Below, piece after piece: positions 11,196 to 20,403 of a stretch of 64,000 nucleotides of DNA; the first letter of the stretch is position 1, and each line of letters starts with the position of its first letter. The stretch is from positions 533,501 through 597,500 of the forward strand of contig NC_084480.1 in the NCBI RefSeq assembly GCF_030035675.1. Reading direction: 5' to 3'. This DNA is from Rhineura floridana. Lineage: Eukaryota; Chordata; Lepidosauria; Squamata; Rhineuridae. Made by a program: the position numbers and the translations under genes. Under the pieces are notes generated by a model that did not search any database, was not told the origin of the DNA, and saw only the letters and a program-made list of their open reading frames with translations.

Positions 11196-11199
11196 TGAA

Positions 11200-11440
11200 G
11201 TTAGGAATTTTTTTTGCCCCAATGTGCATCACTTTACATTTGTATATATTGAATTACATTTGTCATTTCAGTGATCATTCACGCAGCTGATTCATTTGGG
11301 GCTCTTTGTAATCCCTTTTGCTTTTAACTACCTTGAACAATTCAGTGTCACTAGCAAACTTGGCTACCTCGCGGCTCATCCCTCATAAATTAGATCATTT
11401 GTGAACAAGTTAGAAAGCACAGGTCTCAGTGTAAACTAGA
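11200..11440 (-). mobile_element. CR1 reverse-transcriptase fragment
   Basis: The minus strand encodes a decayed CR1 palm region (GPVLFNLFTNDL-type, then the FAD box region and a NVIHIG-type segment). It corresponds to 20580-20790 of the better copy. Confidence 0.6.
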
Positions 11441-11559
11441 GCGGGGGCATTTATTACATCCTTCCATTTATTCCTGCTCTCTGCTTCTTATTCTTTAGCT
11501 AGATTCTGATGCATAAGAGGACCTTCCCTCTTACTCTGTGACTGTTAAGGAGGGCTGCA

Positions 11560-11870
11560 CGTCTTCATGGTCACCATAGCAACTATGGGCCTAGCCCAAC
11601 CAGTCATTGGTCCTACCTGTTTAGCAGGACGGCTCTTGACTTGGTTTTCGTAGCTGAACAAGAGGATGGTGGTCCAAGGCTGGGACCTAACGTGATGGCC
11701 CCTGACACCACCCACCCACCCAAGGTCTATGGAAACTGCTGGATTACAGGAGCTTTTGGGAAGTTTCCAGATGGTGCCTCAGTTGCTCTGAGTCTGGGGA
11801 ATGCTCAAGTGGTTGATACAATCACTCCCAGGCATCCTCTCCCACTGTGCAGAACCTGAATGTCTCCTTG
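11560..11870 (+). mobile_element. L2-like LINE fragment between endonuclease and RT
   Basis: It matches the ALGNFPADRIDGPVETL...VDTIAPVRPL stretch of the 33.8-34.0 kb copy, as GAFGKFPDGASVAL...VVDTITPRHPLPLCR. Confidence 0.6.
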
Positions 11871-12394
11871 GTAGGTATACTTGAGAGCCAATGGCAATGA
11901 AGCAGGCAAACTAGGAGAAAAAGGGAAGGAACTATTGATATAAAGTGGCTAACTGTCATGGGCTTCCCCCATTATTTTTCATGGTCATTACCCCCATGAG
12001 ACCTCATAAGTAAGCATCAATACTGTTATGTATTATGTATAATCATTAGAATGTTGTCTAGCATTAAAACACTTGAGCATTTTCTCCTCCCTCTGTTCCT
12101 CAGCCTGAAGTCAAGTTCTCGGCAGCCTGCCAGCCTGCCTGCTTTTAGGTAAACAAAGTGAAATAATACTCAATACTGAGAGCCTCTGGAAGGAACAGCC
12201 TTATGCACATTCAGAAAATTGAGTTTTTAACACCTGTGTAGCTAAACTACTTAGTTAGGGCTAGTTAGTTGATTTCCTCTTACTGTCTTTCACAGAAGGC
12301 AGACAAGATGCCTCTCCTGGAGAAGGCAGTTGGGCTGATGACCCTGACAAGCAAGGCTGGGTTATCTGTCACTGATCATGAAGGAGGGGAGTTT

Positions 12395-12500
12395 GCACAG
12401 CGGGCTTCCCCCAGGCACCTGGTTGGCCACTGTGAGAACAGGATGCTGGACTAGATGGGCCACTGGCCTGATCCAGCAGGCTCTTCTTATGTTCTTAAGC
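12395..12500 (+). mobile_element. CR1 3' tail remnant
   Basis: It is nearly identical to 21550-21655, ending GGCTCTTCTTATGTTCTTA. Confidence 0.75.
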
Positions 12501-13162
12501 TACCAGTGCTCATTAACTTGATCAAAGATGCTACAGCTGCTGTTGACAGTCTAAGGTCTGACTCTGACGTTTACTTTTTGGATCAGAATTGTAGGGACTG
12601 ATAAAGGTAATAGAATAGAAGCCTTAAGATATATTGCAATATAACTTGTCTGATTCTGACTTATTGGCTAAGGCCAACTATATTCATTCCTATAAAGTGT
12701 TTAGATGCTTAAGAAGTGTTAAAATGTTTAAGAAATAAATGTTATGAAGATACTGCACTGTTGAACTCCCATTTATTTTCCTGGTATCTCCCAAGGCCCA
12801 AGAATTCTTGGGTAGGATCTCCAGTCATTAGGCTGCCTGTGACAACTGTTGCCACTAAATCTGCAAGCTTAGGCGAGCACAATATCTGATGAATAAGGCG
12901 TCTGAATAGCTACAGGCAAAGGGGAGAACATAAGAACCCTTTATCTTGGGCATTCATAAGAAAGAATCTCTCTTGCCAGTTTCAGAACCCTAGCCCAACA
13001 CTAAGACGAATTCATTATCAATCACTGCTAGCAATGGCAATGAAGAAACCATTCTTCCCCCCCATCATTGCATCCTCACAGTATGGTGCAGCAAAGCTTT
13101 TCTGATGGTCTGGGATCTCTTGTAATCTGATTCACCTGTGGATGTTAAGGAACCCTCAGAGG
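12501..13162. other. No gene recognised
   Basis: AT-rich intergenic DNA with short ORFs only. Nothing on either strand matched a family I know. Confidence 0.3.
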
Positions 13163-13395
13163 TGTTGAAAGTGAGGCAACAGCAACTCCTGTTTTGTCGT
13201 TTTTGTTTATGTTCCTGAAGGGAGATAGAGTTAGGGTCCTCCAGATGGCTAGGCTTGACTACCTTTACCTGTGATGCTCTGACTGACTTCCATCCTTAGA
13301 CTGATATGTCTTAGGGAAGCTTATCTGCCCTTCCTCCTTCCGCCCCTTCCTTCTCTTCTTCGACTGTCCGAGGAGAGAGGAGACATCTTTATCTT
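13163..13395 (+). mobile_element. Partial LTR of the copia-associated family
   Basis: It begins TGTTGAAAGTGAGGCAA and follows the first half of the solo LTR at 17648, then the similarity stops. Fossil. Confidence 0.7.
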
Positions 13396-13681
13396 AAGAT
13401 CGTAAGTCTTTCTGGCTCCTGATCTGGATTTTCCAAAACCTCGTCTAACCACAATAATGAAGCCCTTGAAAACACAGATGCTGCAATAGATGCACGTACA
13501 GACAATGCTGTCACTTCATGACCTTTTAAAGTGCCATGTCTAACTTTAGTTCTGTAAGATCCTTCAATTCAGCATCTTCATCTCTTGAAAGGAAATTTCT
13601 AGAAACTAAAGCAGAAATCGGGTAATCAGTGGCTGGAGTTCTCAGCTGCTCCATAAACTCTGGCTCTAATAAGTATAATTT

Positions 13682-14401
13682 GTGGCTGTGGCCAGCAGGT
13701 CTGCTTTTTGCCTAGCCTTGGCTGGTATGCCAGCTGTGCCCATTTCTGTTGGAAGTGTCCCAACCATGCGTAGGAGAGCCACAGCCTCCTCAGCTTCTAG
13801 AAGTTTGATACACTATACATTCCCCACAGACCCGCCCGCCCCACTTGTCCATTGGAAGGTGAAACTAATGCATCAGCCCACGTACCAGCTCTCAGACAAG
13901 TCATTTGAACCAGATGAAATCCAGTTGATTGAATCCTTTTGTGGTTTACCCAAGAATGAGCAAAGCACAATCATTTCCAGACTGGACAACCTTAAAACAC
14001 TCCTGGGGAATTTGCAAGCTAGGAATTATATCCTTCCCATCAAAGAAGGGCTGCCGCTTCCCAACAAGTTGGTAGATCTCGCTTTCCAACAACTTGAAAT
14101 GCCTCCTAATCCCTCTAGCCTAACTTCCCCAAGTGGCACTACCCACCAGGTAATGGCTGAAATACATTTTACTCCTCCCTACAATGCAGCTCAAAGCGAG
14201 GGGAGTTCGGCTACTGCCAGACATTTAGGCCACAGGGCTAAGTCAATGGGTGGTCCCTCTTTGCTAGAAATGTGCTACTTGGACACTGAGGAACTGGGAT
14301 CCCCCAGGAAGCCTATATCCCTACCTTGTACCTTGGTCTGCCAGGAAGGTCCAATTTTTTCAAACGTTAGTATCTTGAATTCAGATACAGAGCAAATCAC
14401 G
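13682..14401 (+). CDS. Unrecognised ORF ending at a hAT terminus
   Basis: An open frame of about 240 codons starts at or before a GTG at 13682; the first in-frame ATG is a few codons in. The product has a Ser/Arg/Ala-rich start, then a soluble-looking middle (SFEPDEIQLIESFCGLPKNE, IISRLDNLKTLLGNLQARNY, PLPNKLVDLAFQQLEMPPNP), and then Ser/Pro-rich sequence. No membrane segment or catalytic motif is visible, and I do not recognise the family. The last few codons lie inside a hAT terminal repeat, so the true 3' end was lost. It could be a structural or ORF1-type protein of a mobile element, or an exon of an unknown gene; the upstream neighbour is a partial LTR. Codon-like composition and length make pure chance unlikely but not excluded. 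Confidence 0.35.
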
Positions 14402-14935
14402 GTCAGAGCTTGGAAGTAACTCGTTAAAAATAACGAGTTACTTCTAATTCGTTCCTTTTTTAAGTAACGAGGGCGTAACATCACTACATTTTGCTAGTAA
14501 TAGAACGACTAGCAATTTCCCTACTTTTTAGCAGTAACTGTAACGTTTCTGATGTTATATTTGGACGTTACTAGGGGCGAGAGGAAGAGGAAGTCTTCTG
14601 CTCATGTGATTGGTGGACAGAAGACATGTGCCTCACACTGGACTCCAGGGGCCGTCTCCGGCCTCTGGCCATAATTGGTTTGAAGACATGGATCTCCGGC
14701 TTTTGAGCCTCTCCCTCAGCCACGCATGCGTGATTGACACACGCATGCGTGAAGGCTGTGGCTGGCCGCCTTCCCACCGTTTCTGATTGAGGCAGGGACT
14801 GGACTAGAGAGACGTGAGGCGCCGCCGAAGTTGCCGCCGCCGCTGTAGCCCCCCCCCGAGCAGCAGCCCCTGCCCGCTCCATCGCCGCCCCTGCAGCCCC
14901 CCCCAGCAGTAGCGCCGGGAGTTCGCTTCACGACG
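14402..14935 (-). mobile_element. hAT-type DNA transposon end
   Basis: The terminal sequence CAGAGCTTGGAAGTAACTCG, with subterminal palindromes (TAACTCGTTA/TAACGAGTTA) and many GTAAC repeats, is typical of hAT elements. Inward (to the right) it becomes GC-rich and continues to about 14935. The opposite terminus was not found, so this is an incomplete copy. Confidence 0.6.
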
Positions 14936-15044
14936 AGAGCACCTTGTCATTTGCAGAGGAGGCGAATCGGCTCCGGGGTAAGAAGGCCTCTCGGTCGCAG
15001 GAGGCGGTTAGCGGCCAGGTTGCTGGTAGGCCGTGGCTGGGGCA

Positions 15045-15430
15045 GCGTCACACACAGAGAGAGAGAGAGAGAGAGACCCCTTACCTGCAGTGGGACAGGA
15101 AACCAGAGAGAGAGAGAGAGAGACCCCTTACCTGCAGTGGGACAGGAAACCAGAGAGAGATAGAGAGAGACCCCTTACCTGCAGTGGGACAGGAAACCAG
15201 AGAGAGAGAGAGAGAGAGAGAGACCCCTTACCTGCAGTGGGACAGGAAACCAGAGAGAGATAGAGAGAGACCCCTTACCTGCAGTGGGACAGGAAACCAG
15301 AGAGAGAGAGAGAGAGAGACCCCTTACCTGCAGTGGGACAGGAAACCAGAGAGAGAGACCCCTTACCTGCAGTGGGACAGGAAACCAGAAAGAGAGAGAG
15401 AGACCCCTTACCTGCAGTGGGACCTGCAGA
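15045..15430. repeat. GA-rich minisatellite, eight units
   Basis: Eight units of about 38-55 bp consist of a fixed core (CCCCTTACCTGCAGTGGGAC, then AGGAAACC) joined by variable (GA)n runs. Read on the minus strand, each core contains CTGCAG|GTAAGG, a consensus 5' splice site. The plus strand is open throughout but is simple repeat. Confidence 0.9.
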
Positions 15431-17035
15431 TTCCATTGTGGGGGGTTTTGCTTTTAGTGTTTTTCTTTTAATTAGTTTCTTTTTAATTTTAACTTTTTGT
15501 AAGCTGCCCTAAGAACCTCTTGATCAACAATCAAACAAAACAACAAACAGCATAATTTTCTTCTTTGGGCCCTTTCTGAGACTTCTCTCTTGTACGTTAA
15601 TGTCAGCATGGCCTTGAAAATAATTTAACTGACTTCAATAAGTTCCTCTTGGGAAAGCTCATTTATTTTTTTAAAAATCACCCTATGAAACAGTTGTCTG
15701 GGTGATATGCAGAGAATTTTGAAAATGCCCATAACTAGCACATAGAACAAAACCTACCAATATCAGCCACAGTTGACTTTGCAGTGTGAAACTCTTAGAC
15801 CCTTCATAGAATTCAACAAATCTAAGCCTCTTTTGGATTAGATGGGGGGTGAACCCTTTTTGACCTGAGGGCCACATTCACCCATGGCCAATGGGGGAGG
15901 GAGGGTGCTACATGATAGTGGTGGATATGGCCAAAGCCCTCCGGCATAAAAGACTGAAGGCAGAACAGTGGTGCTGCTGGAAAGGTGCTGCTGCAAGTGA
16001 AGTGAGGATGCCAGGGGAAAGGGAGCACTTTTTAGCTGGTCCTACACAAGTGGCAAAAGCAGATCCTGGGTTCCTTTTTACTTGACACGTATGAAGACAT
16101 TGCTGCCAACCCTGCAAGGAAAAAATGAGAGAGGGAACCTCAGAGGCACACCTAAGGTGTATTTCACTGATTTCATTGGCTTCTGAGTCAATGGCCAGGA
16201 CCAGCTGCAGTTTCTGCCTGTGGCCACCTGCCATCACATCAGCTGCCCCTCCCACTTGCATGCATGCTGCGGGCAGCTGGGCTGCGGCTGGATAAACCCA
16301 CAAGCCTACCTGAGGGAGGGAGATTGGTGGTTGCAGCAGCACTGCTCCACCTGCAGCCCCCGTGCTCCTGACTCCCGTAACTGGGTGTTGAGGTTTGGGG
16401 TGGGGTGAGGAGGAATGTCCATAAGAAAGGACTCTATGGAGTCTGCAGCTTTGTAGTTTCAGTCTGTGTCTAGGGAGATCACCCTCTTTTATCCCTGACA
16501 GGGTGGTGATGGGGTTTTTTTGGAGGGGGGAGGTCAGGAGGTCTCAAAATGCCAGTCATGTGAAAGGTAAGTGGGGAATATTTGCCTTCTCCCTACAACC
16601 AATGGGGTTCAAACTCCCGCCCAGGCCTACAGGAGAGTCCCCCTGGGGGCTGCTGCTACTGCCGCTGCCAGTGTGTGCCTTGCACTCCCCTTGTTGCGTC
16701 CTGGCCTGGACACTTTCCCTCCCTGTGTGGGTCTTGGGAACTGGGTCCTAGGAGGGCCAGGCATGCTATCTGCAGCCTGGCACCCCAAGCAGGGAGTGCT
16801 ACGGGTGTTGGATTGTGTGGGGAGTAGCCTTCCTTCGCTTGGTGTTCATTGCGGTCAAAAGGTCAGGGGGCTCAGGCCCTCCATGTCTGAGGGGCAGGTG
16901 GGTGCTGTTTCCAGCACAGTCCCTGATGGATGGGTAGCGCTAGTGGCATTCCGGGTTGGTAGGGAAGGGGGTGCCTGCCATTGTTTACACCCTTTTTGCA
17001 TTTTTTAATTGTGTGTTTTATTAAATAAATAAATA
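15431..17035. other. No gene recognised
   Basis: A 1.6-kb stretch with scattered short ORFs on both strands. It may hold decayed interspersed repeats around 15840-15960. No exon of avidin or another known gene was found. Confidence 0.3.
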
Positions 17036-17125
17036 AATGTATACCCCACCCTGCCCCTCCCACCAGGATTTTTCTAGGTAGACCATACGTGGATCACCCC
17101 ACATGCAAAGGACATAAATAAATGT

Positions 17126-17341
17126 GCTTATGCTCCAGCATAGCCAGTTAGCTAGATATAGAACTCTTTCCTATCAAGCATGTACTTCCAGAATAAAGTA
17201 GTTGTTTCTTATTTTACAGCTTAAAGTCTCTGTCTGACTAATTTGCAGGGAAGGTAGAATCTTAGCAAAGATTCAAACACACACACATAAGCTATACTCA
17301 ATACTCTCCGCTAAGCTATGCAACTCAATAGAACTCGGACA
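17126..17341 (+). mobile_element. Partial LTR, family 2
   Basis: Matches the 3' half of the LTR at 39069 (AGCATAGCCAGTTAGCTAGA, then AGAATAAAGTAG and TAGCAAAGATTCAAACACAC) and ends ...CTCGGACA. Fossil. Confidence 0.7.
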
Positions 17342-17647
17342 CCTAGGTGGGCCTGTGAATGCCCTGGTTGTGGTGGCAGGTCTGTTGTCATCCTGGCAGC
17401 CTGATCTCCTCTCCTGGGAAATCAGAGTCTAGGACTGCTGCCCCGCCCAACGTAAGCCACGAGACAAACTTCTGAGTGCCAGTTCATTGCAGGGTGAGGG
17501 CTTTAGTGCTGGTCTCGGACAGCCTGGACAGAGCTACTTTTTAAAGGGAAAGGACCTGATTTTCACAGGAGGAGGGAAGGGCGCCCGCCTCTTTGGCCTT
17601 GCCAGTCGGGGGGGGGGGCTGCCAGCAGGAGGGGCGGCACGCAGCTC

Positions 17648-18089
17648 TGTTGGAAGTGGGGCAAGAGCATCTCCTGTTTTGTTCTTTTGTTTCTGTTCCA
17701 GAAGGGAGATAGAGTTAGGGTCCTCCAGATGGCTAGGCTTGCCTACCTTTACCTGTGATGCTCTGACTGACTTCCTTCTGTCGCTAGACTGTTATGTCTT
17801 TAGGGAAGCTTGAGAGAGGAGACACCTTTGTCTCTGCTCTCTCTCTCCTAGCCATGGTCAACTCCCACGCCTGGGGATTGCGCCCCCAGCTTAATTAGTT
17901 AGAACTAGGCAGGCCTTTCTATCTACTATGTATTTCTATAAATACTGTAAAGGAGCTTTTCTTATTTTACTAAGTCTCAAGTCTCAGTGATGCTGACGCA
18001 GGGTAAGAAGCCTGCTTTCTTAGGTAAACGCACACACACGCTGGCACACTCGCATTTCAGACCGCTGTTACTCTCCGCTTACCACCACA
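17648..18089 (+). mobile_element. Solo LTR of the copia-associated family
   Basis: A 442-bp LTR, TGTTGGAAGTGGGGC...TTACCACCACA, with an exact AGCTC duplication (17643-17647, 18090-18094). It lies about 20 bp past the exon 3 donor of avidin B, in opposite orientation. Fossil with no internal part. Confidence 0.88.
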
Positions 18090-18114
18090 AGCTCAGCTCA
18101 GCCCTCTCGCTCAC

Positions 18115-18235
18115 CTGGTGGCTTTCCAGCCTTGGGCCTGCGTCGCCACCTGCTCCCGCAGGAGCCACATCGTCTCCAGGGTTTCAGCGCCCTTCTCATC
18201 CAGGAAGCACTGGCCCACGAAGGCGGTGGTGGAGT
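18115..18235 (-). CDS. Avidin B exon 3
   Basis: The exon is 121 bp: DSTTAFVGQCFLDEKG, ETMWLLREQ, QGWKATR. It holds Thr77, Cys83, Trp97 and Trp110. The acceptor is CCGCGCAG and the donor CCACCAG|GTGAGC, phase 2. Only 20 bp separate the exon end from the 5-bp duplication of an LTR insertion. Confidence 0.9.
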
Positions 18236-20222
18236 CTGCGCGGGGAGAAAGAGGCGCTCAGCCAGAGGCCAGAAGGGGTCAGCGTGGAGCCCGAGGCCGC
18301 CTCCCCACCCGCGGCCTCTTCAGGGAGTCTCTGGATGGGACTGGCAGTCCGTTCCCAGCCACAGTGACCCTCCGGGGAGGGGGCTGAATTCCGTTTTCCC
18401 AGGCCAAGCCTGCCGGCCAAGCGCTGCTGCTCCTCTGGGCTGGGCTCCCATGGCGCCCCTCTAACATTCTTCTGACTCCCCTAAATTTTTATAAAATAAA
18501 TATATTTATGGCAGATCTTTCCTGCTCCCCCACTCTTTTGGCGCTGCTAGGCTGGCTGCGGGCCCCGCCCTCCCCTTCCCAGCCCCGGAGCTGCTCCGAC
18601 GCATCCCTCCCCCACCTCCCGTCTGTGACCCCGCGGCGCCCCGAGGCTTCTGCCGCCCGCCTGCAGTCCTGCAGCTCCGCGGCCGGGACAGTGCCGGGTG
18701 TCGCCGCCGCCCCGCTTGCCTGAGAACGTCCAGTGGACAGTGAAGCCGAAGGTGGGCTGGGCCCCGTCGCTGGCGAGGTGCTGGCCGCCCTGGAGGGGGG
18801 ACCCTCGGATGGCGTTCGCGGAGGCCGACACTGCGGTCAAGTAGGAGCCGGAGAAGAGGCCGGCCTCGTTGGCGGGCGAGATGACCATCCTGGAACCCAG
18901 CTCGTTTACCCAGCTGCCGGCCAGGCTGCACTGTGGGGCGGAGGGGAGCGTCAGGCTAGGCGACTGCTGCACACACACACACACGCACACACACCCGGCA
19001 GAACTGGCGAGAGCAAAAGGGGCGGTTGCAAGAAGGGGGCGTGGCGACTGCCTCCCCCACACCGCCCATGCTCGGGAGCCCAATATCGGATATTTACAAA
19101 ACGTTTTGGCCCCGCTTATCGATGCAGAAGAAAACCAGTCCCGCGAAGGGGGCTGCACAGCGGGCGAGAAGAAATGATTCAGAAAGCCATGCAAAAAAAG
19201 GCACAAGCCTTGAAGGAGAAGAGCCCTCCGCGTCGTCAGCGAAAGGGCAGTCAGAGGCAAGTGAGGCGCGGCTGGGAGAAAGCGGACCGAGAAAAGGTTT
19301 CTCCCTCTTGTGCAACACGGGCGCTCGGGGACACCCAAAGGAGCCGAGAGCGGGAAGATTCGGGAGAGGCAAAAGCAAGCGCTTCTTCACACAGCACAGC
19401 GTGGTTAGACTGCGGAACTCGCTCCCACAGGAGGCAGTGACGGCTACCAACTGGGACGGCTTTGACAGAGAAGTAGACACAGTTCCGGGAGGATAAGCCA
19501 TCCACGGCTATTAGCCATGATGACTCCGCTCCGCCTCCGCGGTGGGAGGCGTCGTTTCTGAAGAGCCGCTGCTGGAAGCCCCAGGAGGGACCGATGACTC
19601 TTGCGCTCAGGCCCGGGTGCTTACGGCGTCCACAACGGGCATCTGGCTGGTCCCTGTGAGAACAGAGGCTGGCCTCCGGGCTGGGCTGGGCGGGCGCCTT
19701 GGCCTGAACCACCTTCCAGGCTCTCCTTATGCTCTGCTTATCTGGAACTGCCCAGCACCAGAAGGACCCTCCGCTGGTGGCCCTGGAGCCCCTCGTGGGG
19801 CGCTGGGAAAAAAGCGAAGGCGACTCCCGGCCGCCGCCCCCCCCCGTAGCGCCCGAGGAAGCAGCCCTCCCAGCCTGTCGCGGCTCCGCCAGGGAAGCGC
19901 TCCTGCTGCTGGGGCTGCTGCCCATTTTGCAGGGGAGGAGCGAGCCCGAGCTCATGCAGACCCACGCCACCGCGACAGAAGCCCCCCCCCTCTCGCGCGC
20001 GCGTCCGCGCCCCCGGCGTGGCCTGGGGCCCTCCTGTGTCGCGGGAGGCGCGGCTCTTTCTTCAGCGCGGACCACCCGTCGGCAGCCGCTGCCTGGCCGT
20101 ACCTTCGCCGGGAGCTCGCCTTTTTCAGAGACAGCCGGAGCGAGAGACGCGGCGGGGGACAAGAGGAGGACGCCCAGCACCGCCAGGGCGCCGCCGCCGA
20201 GAGAGACCACTCGCCGCACCAT
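18115..20222 (-). CDS. Avidin-like gene B, exons 1-3 (exon 4 not found)
   Basis: This is the second avidin-family gene, compact, with exons at 20222-20103, 18930-18720 and 18235-18115. Phases 0, 1 and 2 and exon lengths 211 and 121 bp are identical to those of gene A. By chicken numbering it keeps Cys4, Asn12, Ser16, Tyr33, Thr35, Trp70, Phe72, Ser73, Ser75, Thr77, Phe79, Cys83, Trp97 and Trp110, so it looks like a full-strength biotin binder up to residue 114. Intron 2 has a GC donor instead of GT. Intron 1 contains a decayed CR1 piece (about 19250-19740) and an AC microsatellite. A solo LTR sits just past exon 3. The last exon was not recognised within the next 8 kb; it may be displaced or divergent. 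Signal peptide and family mean the product is probably secreted. Confidence 0.87.
18720..18930 (-). CDS. Avidin B exon 2
   Basis: The exon is 211 bp, 70 residues, gap-free against chicken avidin 4-73: CSLAGSWVNELGS, SGSYLTAVSA, QPTFGFTVHWTFS. The acceptor is CCCCACAG. The donor position reads CAG|GCAAGC, a GC donor. The homologous exon in gene A ends at the same codon with GT. Confidence 0.9.
19250..19740 (+). mobile_element. CR1 3' fragment in avidin B intron 1
   Basis: It keeps the order of the CR1 C-terminus and tail (KRFFTQHSVVRLRNSLPQEA, GYxP..., CGGGTGCTTAC, GGCTGGTCCCTGTGAGAACA). It is decayed and unusually GC-rich, like the CpG-rich DNA around it. Confidence 0.7.
20103..20222 (-). 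CDS. Avidin B exon 1: signal peptide
   Basis: The exon has 40 codons from an ATG in good context (A at -3, G at +4). It begins MVRRVVSLGGGALAVLGVLL, a clear hydrophobic signal core, and ends ELPAK before GTACGG in phase 0. The join gives K-CSLAGSW, matching chicken K-CSLTGKW. The exon is CpG-rich, as is the whole promoter region. Confidence 0.75.
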
Positions 20223-20312
20223 CTTTGCCGCCGGCGCGTCGAGGGAGCCGAGGAGGAGAGGCGCTTTCCGTGCCCCGCCGCGACGAGCCTGCCGCGCACC
20301 GCCTGCCCACCT

Positions 20313-20319
20313 CTTATAG
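20313..20319 (-). promoter_or_regulatory. TATA box of avidin B
   Basis: The minus strand reads CTATAAG about 90 bp upstream of the ATG. A CR1 LINE begins only about 85 bp further upstream, so the old promoter is cut off from its former distal sequence. Confidence 0.6.
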
Positions 20320-20403
20320 CGCCTGCCCTAGAGGTTGCGCAACCCCGGGACGCCCCCTTGGGTCAGGCGCGGAGTTGTAGCCACAAGGGCCTGGCCGATC
20401 TTC

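Noticed and set aside
15045-15430. Possible CRISPR-like array
   Set aside because: Spacers are simple (GA)n runs, not unique sequences, and the genome is vertebrate.
14944-15471. A 175-codon frame of repeated ERERE/TPYLQWDRKPE units
   Set aside because: Translation of the GA-rich minisatellite; open only because the unit lacks stops.
16580-16625. Candidate exon 4 of avidin B (minus strand, CTGTAG|GCCTGGGCGG)
   Set aside because: It lacks the Val-Gly-x-Asn start and gives a short unrelated peptide.
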